Origin: UMGS755 sp045602005
GTDB lineage: Bacteria > Bacillota > Clostridia > UBA1381 > UBA9506
Direction: 5' to 3'
NCBI GenBank assembly: GCA_045602005.1
Contig: JAZSAS010000042.1
Location: forward strand, 1-15,450
DNA length: 15,450 nt
Shown here: positions 7,612 to 14,168 of the stretch, piece after piece
How positions within the stretch are numbered: position 1 is the stretch's first letter
How the letters are laid out: each line of letters begins with the position of its first letter
Position numbers and translations under genes: made by a program
Notes under the pieces: generated by a model
What the model saw: only the letters and a program-made list of their open reading frames with translations
Database searches by the model: none
Told to the model about the DNA's origin: nothing

Positions 7612-7946
7612 AGTCGCCGCCCCCTGAACAGCACACCGTCACCGCCAAGATATTGTCTCACCAGCTGCAAAACCTCACAGCTTTCTGCAACCGTCGTATC
7701 ATAACTCACGTCATATCCGTCCAGACTTTCTCGAACAATTCCCTGTCGTCTGTCTTCATGATAAAGTCTGTCACAGATTTCACAAAGCAGCCGTTGCATC
7801 TTATCTGTATCTAAATCTGTTTTTCCGACCCGAATCATGCTGTCAAGCAGAACGCCGGCACGATATGCAAACCGGTCAAAAACCTCTCGAGGCACATCCG
7901 TTCCTCCATAGGTCTCGCTGTAAAATTCATAATCCACTTGAACCAT
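7608..7946 (-). CDS. Head-tail adaptor/connector protein
   Basis: The protein has 112 residues; the ATG follows AAGGAGC. The sequence, MVQVDYEFYSETYGGTDVPREVFDRFAYRAG and onward, starts with the YYSxxYGG-type phrase followed by four helices (VFDRFAYRAGVLLDSMI, TDKMQRLLCEICDRLY, a turn with GYDVSYD, and VLQLVRQYLGG). This is the usual shape of gp6/gp15-type connector proteins that dock under the portal ring after DNA packaging. It is the first gene after the major capsid protein, as in most siphophages. The overlap with the next gene by four bases (ATGA) suggests coupled translation. No oddities in length or composition. Confidence 0.72.
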   Translation of the reverse strand: MVQVDYEFYSETYGGTDVPREVFDRFAYRAGVLLDSMIRVGKTDLDTDKMQRLLCEICDRLYHEDRRQGIVRESLDGYDVSYDTTVAESCEVLQLVRQYLGGDGVLFRGRRL

Positions 7947-7969
7947 AACTTGCTCCTTCCCCGTGATTT

Positions 7970-7995
7970 CCGGAATGTTTCATCCTGAAATCCGG
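7970..7995 (-). other. Hairpin between capsid and adaptor genes
   Basis: Within the 64 bases after the capsid stop, CCGGA TTTC AGGAT GAAA CAT TCCGG forms a nine-pair stem with a three-base internal bulge. It has no U-run and therefore does not look like a complete terminator. It resembles the intercistronic stems after the major tail protein in position: both follow the gene of an abundant structural protein. Confidence 0.5.
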
Positions 7996-8010
7996 CAACC
8001 TTGCGCCTTA

Positions 8011-9030
8011 TCAGCCGTTGGTAACCAGCTTAGCAATGGGAATCGCCTTAGGATCAAATGCCACCGACCAGTTAGATGAAGCTGAAAGCTGCGCATCTGT
8101 GGGGCTATTGGTCCAACCGGAAGACGGCGCAGTAAAGGAGAAGCCGTTGGGATGAATGGTCTCTCTAATTCTGGTATACAGCGTATCCTGACCACCATTT
8201 TTCGCCGGGTCACGATATACCTCTGCCGGCACCTCAACTTTACCTCGTGCAGTGCGAATAGCACCCTCACCCAAAAGATAAGTAGTGTAAGTTGTCACAC
8301 CGGTGTCTGATGAAACTTCCACGGGCACGCCATCATCAATAATAACGGTATAACCGTTAACAGAGGCCAGTGTGGTGGGTCTTTGAATGCCGTTAACATC
8401 AGTGTATTTCCAGAATTCCAGCATTTGCTGATTCTCCAGTGATTTTGCCACATTAGAGTGCATAATCGCCAGAGAGAAAAGGTTTTTATTGTCACCCAGT
8501 GCCTGTGTTGCCAGGTCATTTAAGTCCGTAACACCAATGGTGTAAGGTGCACTGGCAGAGGATAAATCCACAATGTGATTATCCTTCCATTTCTTCGCAT
8601 TCCCAGAAGACCCACTAATGCCAAAAATAGCATTTAAAATGGAAAGCAGTGCCTTCTGTCTCTGCTTCGCCCAATATTTGCCGATTGTTGCAGCAATATG
8701 ACCCATGGGGTCAGCACCAGACAGTTCTGCTGCAAAGTTTCTTGCTGTAAAACCCTTGCCTCTGCCATAAACCACGCCGGTCTGACTGCCCCCCACAGGC
8801 TCTGCCGCAGTAATGTCCGTAGCACCATCATAATTATCAGGCTCGCCCTCTAAAATGCTGTAAAAAGGAACGGTATATAAACAACCGTCTGCCTGAATAC
8901 GTGCTGCAATCACAGCATCCTCCACCAATGCACCGCTGTCAATCATCGCTGCTTTGGTGGGGTCGGGTGTTGAATCCCAGCTTTGAACAAATACCTCTTC
9001 ATCAAAGGGAAAATTTAAATACGTTGCCAT
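8011..9030 (-). CDS. Major capsid protein
   Basis: The protein has 339 residues. The ATG is nine bases after AGGAGGT and lies inside the 3' end of the scaffold gene (16-base overlap). It begins MATYLNFPFDEEVFVQSW and contains a region with VVYGRGKGFTARNFAAELSG, then DPMGHIAATIGKYWAKQRQ and LLSILNAIFG. These are the landmarks of the major capsid family annotated as 13-like or P22-like coat in A118-type and Clostridia phages (ELSG-DPM-xxIA-xxxGKYWAKQRQ-xxLLSIL). The middle has LNDLATQALGDNKNLFSLAIMHSN and the later MLEFWKYTDVNG followed by YTVIIDDGVP, also family features (E-loop and P-domain of the HK97 fold). A scaffold gene immediately upstream and no visible protease agree with a scaffold-dependent capsid that is not proteolytically matured. 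Confidence 0.85.
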   Translation of the reverse strand: MATYLNFPFDEEVFVQSWDSTPDPTKAAMIDSGALVEDAVIAARIQADGCLYTVPFYSILEGEPDNYDGATDITAAEPVGGSQTGVVYGRGKGFTARNFAAELSGADPMGHIAATIGKYWAKQRQKALLSILNAIFGISGSSGNAKKWKDNHIVDLSSASAPYTIGVTDLNDLATQALGDNKNLFSLAIMHSNVAKSLENQQMLEFWKYTDVNGIQRPTTLASVNGYTVIIDDGVPVEVSSDTGVTTYTTYLLGEGAIRTARGKVEVPAEVYRDPAKNGGQDTLYTRIRETIHPNGFSFTAPSSGWTNSPTDAQLSASSNWSVAFDPKAIPIAKLVTNG

Positions 9031-9644
9031 AAGTTATTACCTCCTGTTTTTGTTTGAATCAGCGACTGATACAGACTGGGCTGCTCTTTCTTTAATTTTA
9101 GCCTTTCCATATAGCCCATGTTTTGGAATTCCTCCCGTGTCACACCTGTATGTCCCACTGCCGGACGCACAAACTGAAGATTGCCCTCTCCTGCTTCAAA
9201 TAAATATCCGTGTTCCTGTCTCAGCTGCATGAGCTGTTCTGTAAGCCCCTTCAGTGTTCCATCCTCCAGCGTAATGCCGTCCATGTTCAAAAGGGCCTTC
9301 ACCGCAACCAGATTCCGTGCCCTAGCTGCCTTTAAGCTGTCATCCAACGCCCTCTGAAACTTCATAGCTTCCTCTCTTCGTTTTGCTGCCGCAAGCTCGC
9401 CATCATATTTTTCTTTCATGGCATTTAAAGCCTGCCACAACTCCTTGTTTTTCTGTTCGGCATCCTCTAAACCGGCAGACACGGTCTCTTTTTCTGCCAG
9501 TTGCTCACGGAGCATTTTCAGCTCCTCGCCCCGTTGGTTAAACTCCGACTTAGGAACAAATTTTTTCCCAAGTTCCTCCTGAAACCGTTTCAGACTTTCC
9601 TCTGTCACGGCATCACCATAGAGCATTTTTAAAACCTCTATCAT
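9015..9644 (-). CDS. Capsid scaffold protein (phage minor structural protein GP20 type)
   Basis: The protein has 209 residues; the ATG is preceded by AAGGAGGAACCT. It starts MIEVLKMLYGDAVTEESLK, then KKFVPKSEFNQRGEELKML, followed by a long coiled coil (residues about 40-105, rich in E, K, A and L). Then come the diagnostic AARARNLVAVKALLNMDG and LKGLTEQLMQLRQEHGYLFE segments, typical of GP20-type scaffolds. The C-terminus is basic around ERLKLKKEQPSLYQSL, the usual coat-binding helix-loop-helix type region. Scaffold proteins assemble the procapsid and leave before or during packaging. Between this gene and the portal gene lie 197 bases without a convincing intact gene, whereas many related phages carry a minor head protein gene there. 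The reading frame remains open upstream of the ATG to about 9727, but no start codon exists there. Confidence 0.82.
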   Translation of the reverse strand: MIEVLKMLYGDAVTEESLKRFQEELGKKFVPKSEFNQRGEELKMLREQLAEKETVSAGLEDAEQKNKELWQALNAMKEKYDGELAAAKRREEAMKFQRALDDSLKAARARNLVAVKALLNMDGITLEDGTLKGLTEQLMQLRQEHGYLFEAGEGNLQFVRPAVGHTGVTREEFQNMGYMERLKLKKEQPSLYQSLIQTKTGGNNLWQRI

Positions 9645-9841
9645 AGGTTCCTCCTTCTTCCTGCACCATCCTTTTATGGTAGCCAGTCCTACCTTGGTGC
9701 CATCAATTTCTATTCCGCCGATTCAGGCGGTATTTGTTCTGCCTCCGGCACGGCGGAGCCTTCGGCAGCTATAGGATCTGTTTAACGTCTGTTATCCAAA
9801 GACAAGTCTGCTCCATAAATCCTTCCAATTTTTCCTATTCT
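9645..9841 (-). other. Gap between portal and scaffold genes with possible gene remnants and hairpins
   Basis: This stretch of 197 bases has no intact gene of normal size. A 15-codon ORF (9816-9769, MEQTCLWITDVKQIL) has a GGAAGG ribosome binding site but no known relatives. In the portal reading frame, beyond two stop codons, an acidic stretch TDPIAAEGSAVPEAEQ leads to a TAG at 9712-9710. In the scaffold frame, without any start codon, the reading IEIDGTKVGLATIKGWC lies directly before the scaffold. Both look more like protein than chance but neither can be translated as it stands. Hairpins include CCGCC/GGCGG and the nested pairs GCACCA/TGGTGC and GGTAG/CTACC. Confidence 0.5.
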
Positions 9842-11197
9842 TCACCCTTCTCCGTCACCTGCCGGCAAATGCTCTTTTGCCTGTTCCTCCGTTTCACCTA
9901 AATACCAGGTTCTAAATTCCCACTTGTTGAGAATACCACTTAAAACTAATCGTTCCATTTCTTCAAACTGCGTTGCCCTATCGGTAATCGTGCTGTCATC
10001 AAATTCAAAGGTCACCTCATGATCACCGGCAGGCATCAGAGAAAAGACTGTTGCCATCATATCAAGCCCATCCACCAAAGAGCCAAGTGCCACCTGAAGT
10101 GACTTTTGAATATCCGTCACGGTTGAATAAGACCGCTGCCGCAAAATTCTCAACTCCGTTGCCGTTCTGGCTGAGTTGTTTAAATTAGAAAGTGTCCCAC
10201 GGGCTAATCCGCACAAATCTTCAATTCGAATCAACATTTCATTCAATCCATCCAGATAGGATTTATCCCGCAGCTCCGGCGCAAACACACTGTATAAATC
10301 ACTGCCCCCAGCATCCACGTCCAAAGCTCTAAATAGTCTCCTGCTAAGTGTCGGCATTTTCATATCGCCATTCTCCAGAAGCAATGCATCCACACTGGCA
10401 TCCACCGCCAGTTCACCACCCTCATATTCCCAAAGCAGCCGTGAAAATTGTTTATCCGTTTCATGAATCAACTCCGTCGCCCGGGAATATACCGAAACCC
10501 CCAAAGGCGAATCCGGATCAACGGTATTGGCAAGGGGCATCTTAAAGTAAGAAAACAGTGGCTCGTCCGCTCCTGCAATGGTCACACCGGCTTCCAGATT
10601 AGACCACTCCGGCACCTCTGTCAGCAAAATGGGTTTACCCAACCCTAAAAACCCGCCGCCTGAAAACGCATAGTTCCTAACGGTCACACCCTGCTCGTCA
10701 AGAATATGTTCTTCAAGTCTTGTGTAAAACCGTCCGTTGCGTTTCAGTCTTTCCGCAAACACAGCCGAAACAACCCGGCCCCGACTGTCTGTTGCCAGCG
10801 GAAAAAACCGATCCGCTCTCACATATTCCACAGCCAGCCGGTTTTTATCTAAATAGGGTTTAAACACCAGCCCCCCGCCGGCACAGGCAAACTCCACACA
10901 TCGCCGTATATCAAACATCACATCCTGATACACAAGCTTGTCAATGGCCTCTGCCCTTTCGCTTCCCGACACTCTCGATTTAAAATCCAAGGTAACCTGA
11001 CAGGCAAGCTCAGCTGCAATGGCTGCTGCCAGATTCATGCTCCTAACCTCACCGTTTTTCCAAGGTGCCTGGTTTTTGTACAGCCTGTCCCAAAGGGTCA
11101 TCGCTTCTGACATTTCCGGCGAAATCAAAATCTCCCTGTCCAATGCATTTTCAATGCTCCTGATAAATAAAAGACTCCCTGCTTCCATTCCAATCAT
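9842..11197 (-). CDS. Portal protein (A118 / SPP1 Gp6-like)
   Basis: The start is the ATG at 11197-11195 (MIGMEAGSLLFIRS), which overlaps the terminase stop as ATGA and follows GGAGGAGAGG, giving 451 residues. An upstream in-frame TTG at 11215 is less likely. Family features in order: an N-terminal helix with MTLWDRLYKNQAPW; RSMNLAAAIAAELACQVTLDFKS (in part), the conserved first helix of A118-like portals; DIRRCVEFACAGGGLVFKPY; ADRFFPLATDSRGRVVSAVF; NTVDPDSPLGVSVYSRATELI; and the long C-terminal stem and crown helices with LNNSARTATELRILRQRSYS followed by QKSLQVALGSLVDGLDM. This is the dodecameric channel through which the terminase packs DNA. Length is close to that of relatives. The C-terminus stops shortly after EEQAKEHLPAGDGEG, and the frame beyond it encodes an acidic tail behind stop codons, so the end of the protein may have been shortened. 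Confidence 0.85.
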   Translation of the reverse strand: MIGMEAGSLLFIRSIENALDREILISPEMSEAMTLWDRLYKNQAPWKNGEVRSMNLAAAIAAELACQVTLDFKSRVSGSERAEAIDKLVYQDVMFDIRRCVEFACAGGGLVFKPYLDKNRLAVEYVRADRFFPLATDSRGRVVSAVFAERLKRNGRFYTRLEEHILDEQGVTVRNYAFSGGGFLGLGKPILLTEVPEWSNLEAGVTIAGADEPLFSYFKMPLANTVDPDSPLGVSVYSRATELIHETDKQFSRLLWEYEGGELAVDASVDALLLENGDMKMPTLSRRLFRALDVDAGGSDLYSVFAPELRDKSYLDGLNEMLIRIEDLCGLARGTLSNLNNSARTATELRILRQRSYSTVTDIQKSLQVALGSLVDGLDMMATVFSLMPAGDHEVTFEFDDSTITDRATQFEEMERLVLSGILNKWEFRTWYLGETEEQAKEHLPAGDGEG

Positions 11198-12648
11198 TTT
11201 CCTCTCCTCCTCCAAACTTCTTCTAATGCATATCGCACAGCGTCAATAGAATGGTTGCCCGCATCCGGATATCCGCTGACCACCTCTCCCGACTCCGTGG
11301 TTTCATATTCATATTCCAAAAATTCCTTGCTGGCATTGGGGCACCTCACCGGATCAATCACAATCTCCCCTAATGAAGACAGCCATTTCATGGAATATTC
11401 CACACTGCCCGGCCCTTTTTTCGCCCGACGCACTGCAAAACCCATTTCCCGAAGATCGGCTATCGACTTAGGACCCTCACCGCCGGAATCTGCCACAATT
11501 TTATCCCGTGGTCCAATGCCGTGCTCCCTTAAAAGCTGCCCAATATCACGATTAGGCAGCTTATTGCCGCTAATTTCATCAAAAATATAAAGTCGCCGCT
11601 CCGAAGGCAAATAACTCATTCGATGAAACCGAAACGGGTCCGGATACCAACCCCAGTCAATGCCGTTATACACTCTGTCAAAACCGGCAATTTCGCCATC
11701 GCTGATAGCCCGCAGCTTCAAATTGCAAAACACGCAACCTCCCTCTCCGTTGGCAATGCCGCCATATTCGTGTTCATAGGCGGCAGGGTTGACCTGTCTT
11801 AAATGCTCTGCTTCCTCTAAAAATACCTTCCCCAGCCACTCCGGCGGCACTTCCAGATAGGTGCTCCTTTGCACCAGCCGTGTCTCCTTTGGCACCAGTA
11901 CATATTGATTGGCCCAACTGCCTGAGGTCTTCGGCGGATTAAAGGATTTAAAGATGTAAGCCTCATCGCCGCCACGAATAACCGACTGCTCAATGCTTCT
12001 AACCTCTTCTTCTCCGCAGAATTGGTCCAGCTCCTCAAACCATAAAATACCAATATATCCAAAGGGCACTTTAATAGATTTCAACTTAGCCGGATCATCC
12101 GCCCCACGAAAGTAAATTTTCTGACCTGTGGGCTTATACAAAATCTCCATGGGATTCACCCGACACTCAAACTCCGACTCCAGTCCCAACTCCGCTAGCG
12201 CCCACTTCATTTGAGCATAAACGCTGTCCCTGAGTGTGTCTTTCACCCGCCTGCAAAGCACCGCATGAACCTCCGGATTCGACAAAAGCAACTCCACCAC
12301 CATCAAGCTGATAAAAGTAGACTTGGCACTGCCCCTGCCGCCATATAGCACATATTCCGTGTGTGCTTTTCTTTTAATATCACGCCACACCTCCAAATAT
12401 GGTGCCGCCAGCATCCTAGCCGGCATCTCAAAACCTCGCTTGTCACAATCCCCAAAAGACTCCGTCAAATTCCTAACCTCTTTAATAGCACTCAAATCTC
12501 CGGTTTTTGCCCGCTCGACCAACGCTCTGGCAATGGCCATAGCATTGTCGGTCTCCTCATTATCCTTTTCCTTCTGCAACGATTGACCAGCAGGCTCTTC
12601 TAAAAGTGCCTGCACATACCGGGCCATATGATTGCTTGCACTCTGCAC
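11194..12648 (-). CDS. Terminase large subunit (ATPase and nuclease), with N-terminal extension
   Basis: The protein has 484 residues; the GTG start follows GGGGGTGA at five bases. ATPase half: Walker A GGRGSAKST at 103-111, Walker B ILWFEELDQF at 201-210 with the catalytic glutamate pair, and motif III FKSFNPP at 233-239. Nuclease half (RNase H-like): D331 in GIDWGWYPDP, D387 in VADSGGEGPKSI, and D469 in HSIDAVRYALE, so all expected acidic residues are present and the enzyme looks functional. The enzyme cuts concatemeric or chromosomal DNA and pumps it through the portal. Residues 1-75 are unusual: a polar linker and then AMAIARALVERAKTGDLSAI followed by KEVRNLTES, a phrase recalling the C-terminal part of small terminase-like proteins. 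No separate small terminase is seen upstream, where the next gene is thiT on the other strand. It overlaps the portal start by three bases. Confidence 0.9.
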   Translation of the reverse strand: MQSASNHMARYVQALLEEPAGQSLQKEKDNEETDNAMAIARALVERAKTGDLSAIKEVRNLTESFGDCDKRGFEMPARMLAAPYLEVWRDIKRKAHTEYVLYGGRGSAKSTFISLMVVELLLSNPEVHAVLCRRVKDTLRDSVYAQMKWALAELGLESEFECRVNPMEILYKPTGQKIYFRGADDPAKLKSIKVPFGYIGILWFEELDQFCGEEEVRSIEQSVIRGGDEAYIFKSFNPPKTSGSWANQYVLVPKETRLVQRSTYLEVPPEWLGKVFLEEAEHLRQVNPAAYEHEYGGIANGEGGCVFCNLKLRAISDGEIAGFDRVYNGIDWGWYPDPFRFHRMSYLPSERRLYIFDEISGNKLPNRDIGQLLREHGIGPRDKIVADSGGEGPKSIADLREMGFAVRRAKKGPGSVEYSMKWLSSLGEIVIDPVRCPNASKEFLEYEYETTESGEVVSGYPDAGNHSIDAVRYALEEVWRRRGK

Positions 12649-12699
12649 GCTTTCACCCCCTCGTGTGCAGTTATCCTACCACAAAAAAATTTCCCAAAG

Positions 12700-12710
12700 T
12701 GCAACTTGCA
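12700..12710. promoter_or_regulatory. Palindrome upstream of the terminase gene
   Basis: TGCAACTTGCA is a perfect inverted repeat (five-base arms, one central base) 52 bases upstream of the terminase start. No strong sigma-A promoter facing the phage genes is seen in 12649-12768; the best is a weak TAGGAT (12667-12672 on the minus strand) without a matching -35 element. The palindrome could be an operator for the cluster or chance. The thiT promoter starts 59 bases further on, in the opposite direction. Confidence 0.3.
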
Positions 12711-12768
12711 AAATTAACAAAGCCTTGCAGAAAAAACTTCAATTTTTCACTTTTTTTGTAACTTCCCC

Positions 12769-12797
12769 TTGACAATCCGACAGTTTTCATATACAAT
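12769..12797 (+). promoter_or_regulatory. Sigma-A promoter of the thiT transcript
   Basis: TTGACA (12769-12774), a 17-base spacer and TACAAT (12792-12797) form a near-consensus promoter. Transcription would begin near 12804, just before the riboswitch. Confidence 0.85.
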
Positions 12798-12810
12798 AAA
12801 GAAAAATAAA

Positions 12811-12894
12811 TATCGGGGAGCCATCATCGGCTGAGAGGAAATTTTGATTTCGACCCGTAACCTGATTTGGATAATGCCAACGTAGGGAATATTT
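12811..12894 (+). ncRNA. TPP riboswitch (THI element)
   Basis: The conserved cores are all present: CGGGGAGCC, then GGCTGAGAGG (12829-12838), GACCCGTAACCTGAT (12852-12866), GGATAATGCCAACGTAGGGA (12869-12888). Helices P2/P3 and P4/P5 can form in the standard order. It lies between the promoter and an intrinsic terminator in front of thiT, so binding of thiamine pyrophosphate should favour termination and shut down thiamine uptake. This is the established mode of this riboswitch in Firmicutes; the direction of control here is inferred from the terminator. Confidence 0.95.
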
Positions 12895-12909
12895 CACATT
12901 GCTTTTGAG

Positions 12910-12945
12910 CGGAAACAGTCCATACATGGCTGTTTCCGTTTTTTA
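12910..12945 (+). terminator. Riboswitch-controlled intrinsic terminator
   Basis: The arms CGGAAACAG (12910-12918) and CTGTTTCCG (12930-12938), with inner CCA/TGG pairs, form a strong hairpin followed by a run of T (12939-12944). It lies between the TPP aptamer and the thiT ribosome binding site, as expected for transcriptional control. Confidence 0.9.
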
Positions 12946-12963
12946 TTTAAAGGAGGAATCCCC

Positions 12964-13602
12964 ATGAAAACCAAAAAACTTGTCACATCTGCCATGCTGA
13001 TTGCCATTGCAGCAGTGCTGTCAATCTTTCAGCCCTTCCAGCTACCCTTCGGCGGCGGCATCACCATTGCTTCCATGATGCCCATCGTCCTCATCGCCTT
13101 CTGCTTCGGCACCCGCCAGGGGTTATTTGCTGCCTTCATCTTCAGCCTGCTTCAGCTTTTGTTAGGCATGAAAACCGTTTCTGCCTTCTTTCTGCCCGGC
13201 GAAGACCAAATGATTCTCTGGCAAGCCATTGTTGTCTGTCTCCTTGACTATGTGGTGGCTTACACAGTTTTAGGCTTCGGCGGCATTTTAAAGCATAAAA
13301 TAAAAAACGATACCGCTGCTATTTGTCTCGGCTCCGTCCTTGCCCTCACCCTTCGTTATTGTGTCCATATCATCTCCGGCGCCATCTTTTTCGGTGCCTG
13401 GGCAGAATGGTTTTTCACGCAAGAGGGATTTTACACCATCGGTGCAAAAATTATGGAAAGTTGCTCCAACGGCAGCCTGGCATGGGTATATTCCATTTTT
13501 TATAACGGTACGTATATGCTCCCCGAAATCATCATCACCGCTATTCTCACGCCCATTGTTTATAAGGCCTTAGCATCCTCCGGCACATTGCAAAAACAAT
13601 AA
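12964..13602 (+). CDS. thiT: ThiT, thiamine-binding S component of an ECF transporter
   Basis: The protein has 212 residues; the ATG is seven bases after AGGAGG (12951-12956). About six hydrophobic helices make up almost the whole protein. Family landmarks are present in order: LPFGGGITIASMMPIVLIAF (27-46), GTRQGLFAAFIFSLLQLLLG (49-68), the substrate-site region WQAIVVCLLDYVVAYTVLGF (86-105), LRYCVHIISGAIFFGAWA (130-147), and YSIFYNGTYMLPE (176-188). ThiT binds thiamine with high affinity and joins a shared energising module (EcfA, EcfA', EcfT) encoded elsewhere in the chromosome. The TPP riboswitch upstream confirms the substrate. There are no other thiamine genes nearby, so this is a stand-alone uptake unit. 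No terminator is visible after it; the next promoter starts six bases past the stop codon. Confidence 0.95.
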   Translation: MKTKKLVTSAMLIAIAAVLSIFQPFQLPFGGGITIASMMPIVLIAFCFGTRQGLFAAFIFSLLQLLLGMKTVSAFFLPGEDQMILWQAIVVCLLDYVVAYTVLGFGGILKHKIKNDTAAICLGSVLALTLRYCVHIISGAIFFGAWAEWFFTQEGFYTIGAKIMESCSNGSLAWVYSIFYNGTYMLPEIIITAILTPIVYKALASSGTLQKQ

Positions 13603-13607
13603 AGGCC

Positions 13608-13636
13608 TTGACAAACCAATCGAAAAGTCATATAAT
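13608..13636 (+). promoter_or_regulatory. Consensus sigma-A promoter of the HMA protein gene
   Basis: TTGACA (13608-13613) and TATAAT (13631-13636), separated by exactly 17 bases, are a perfect match to the sigma-A consensus. Such strong promoters in metal-related genes are usually held down by a repressor, and a palindrome lies right after it. Confidence 0.9.
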
Positions 13637-13643
13637 ATAACCA

Positions 13644-13659
13644 GTTAGATATAACTAAC
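13644..13659 (+). promoter_or_regulatory. Palindrome over the transcription start, likely metalloregulator operator
   Basis: GTTAGATATAACTAAC has perfect five-base arms (GTTAG/CTAAC) around a six-base centre and covers the predicted transcription start of the HMA gene (near 13643). The TTAG/CTAA arms recall operators of DtxR/MntR-type iron or manganese repressors, but the regulator cannot be identified from the site alone. Position and symmetry make repression by a dimeric protein likely. Confidence 0.55.
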
Positions 13660-13683
13660 AAATTGATGAAAAGAGGCTTTGTC

Positions 13684-14046
13684 ATGGAAAACTATAGTAT
13701 TGTTATTTTTGTACTTATTTTGTTGGTCCTTGTCGTCTGCGGTGTTTTCCTCAGCCGAAAGAAACAGAAAAACAGCACTTGCTGCTGCCATTCCTGCAAC
13801 ACTCCCAAAAGCAATTCTGCTGATTATCCTCACAAAACCATCATCGTCATCAATGGCATGAGCTGCGGCCACTGCTCCTCCCGTGTAGAAAGTGCTTTTG
13901 CTGAATTAGGCAATTGTGTTGCCACAGTTAATTTAGAACAAAAAATTGCCACCGTTCTTTCCAAAGAACCCCTCGACCAAACAAAGATTGAAGAAATGAT
14001 TAAAAATTTAGGCTTTATTCCCAATGGCTTTACTGTCGAACAATAA
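13684..14046 (+). CDS. Membrane-anchored Cys-rich and heavy-metal-associated (HMA) domain protein
   Basis: The start is the ATG at 13684 (MENYSIVIFVLI), seven bases after AGAGG, giving 120 residues; an upstream ATG at 13666 lacks a ribosome binding site. One hydrophobic helix (residues 4-23) is followed by basic residues (RKKQK), which places the C-terminus in the cytoplasm, and then a CCCHSC cluster (33-38). This first part looks like the FeoB-associated Cys-rich membrane protein family. From residue 50 an HMA (ferredoxin-fold) domain follows, with the metal-binding motif GMSCGHCSSRVE (C61 and C64), as in CopZ and the N-terminal domains of copper P-type ATPases. The protein may pass a metal, probably copper(I), or another soft metal, from the membrane to partners, or act as a sensor or trap. 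No transporter is encoded next to it. The joining of a Cys-rich anchor to an HMA domain is uncommon enough to note. It ends at its own terminator. Confidence 0.8.
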   Translation: MENYSIVIFVLILLVLVVCGVFLSRKKQKNSTCCCHSCNTPKSNSADYPHKTIIVINGMSCGHCSSRVESAFAELGNCVATVNLEQKIATVLSKEPLDQTKIEEMIKNLGFIPNGFTVEQ

Positions 14047-14059
14047 AATAAAAAAAGAA

Positions 14060-14096
14060 GGGGGCAACCGGTTTTCAACGGCTGTCCCCTTTGTTT
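14060..14096 (+). terminator. Intrinsic terminator after the HMA protein gene
   Basis: GGGGGCAACCG (14060-14070) pairs with CGGCTGTCCCC (14079-14089), with one mismatch and one G-U pair, and is followed by TTTGTTT. It lies 13 bases past the stop codon. Confidence 0.85.
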
Positions 14097-14139
14097 ACAA
14101 ATAATTTCTGTTAAATCCTGAAAAAAACTAAAAAAATCC

Positions 14140-14168
14140 TTGACAACTGACCGAAACTGTGCTATCAT
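14140..14168 (+). promoter_or_regulatory. Promoter of the tRNA-Leu gene
   Basis: TTGACA (14140-14145), a 17-base spacer and TATCAT (14163-14168) fit a sigma-A promoter about 42 bases before the tRNA. Just after the predicted start lies the inverted repeat TTGTCA-GCAAA-TGACAA (14176-14192) in the tRNA leader. Confidence 0.8.

Noticed and set aside
9769..9816. Programmed -1 frameshift at GTTAAACAG joining the 15-codon ORF to the acidic reading behind it
   Set aside because: The zero-frame codons (GTT AAA) do not fit the X XXY YYZ rule, and the product would be a very short peptide. Decay is the simpler explanation.
1..12648. Plus-strand reading frames across the phage module (for example at 1432-1668, 5348-5632, 6664-7131, 11255-11590)
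   Set aside because: They lie opposite well-supported minus-strand genes, lack ribosome binding sites and show low-complexity or unnatural composition.
13564..13610. AAGGCCTT occurring twice around the thiT stop as a terminator stem
   Set aside because: The word is its own complement, the loop would be about 30 bases, and no T-run follows; the second copy overlaps the next promoter.
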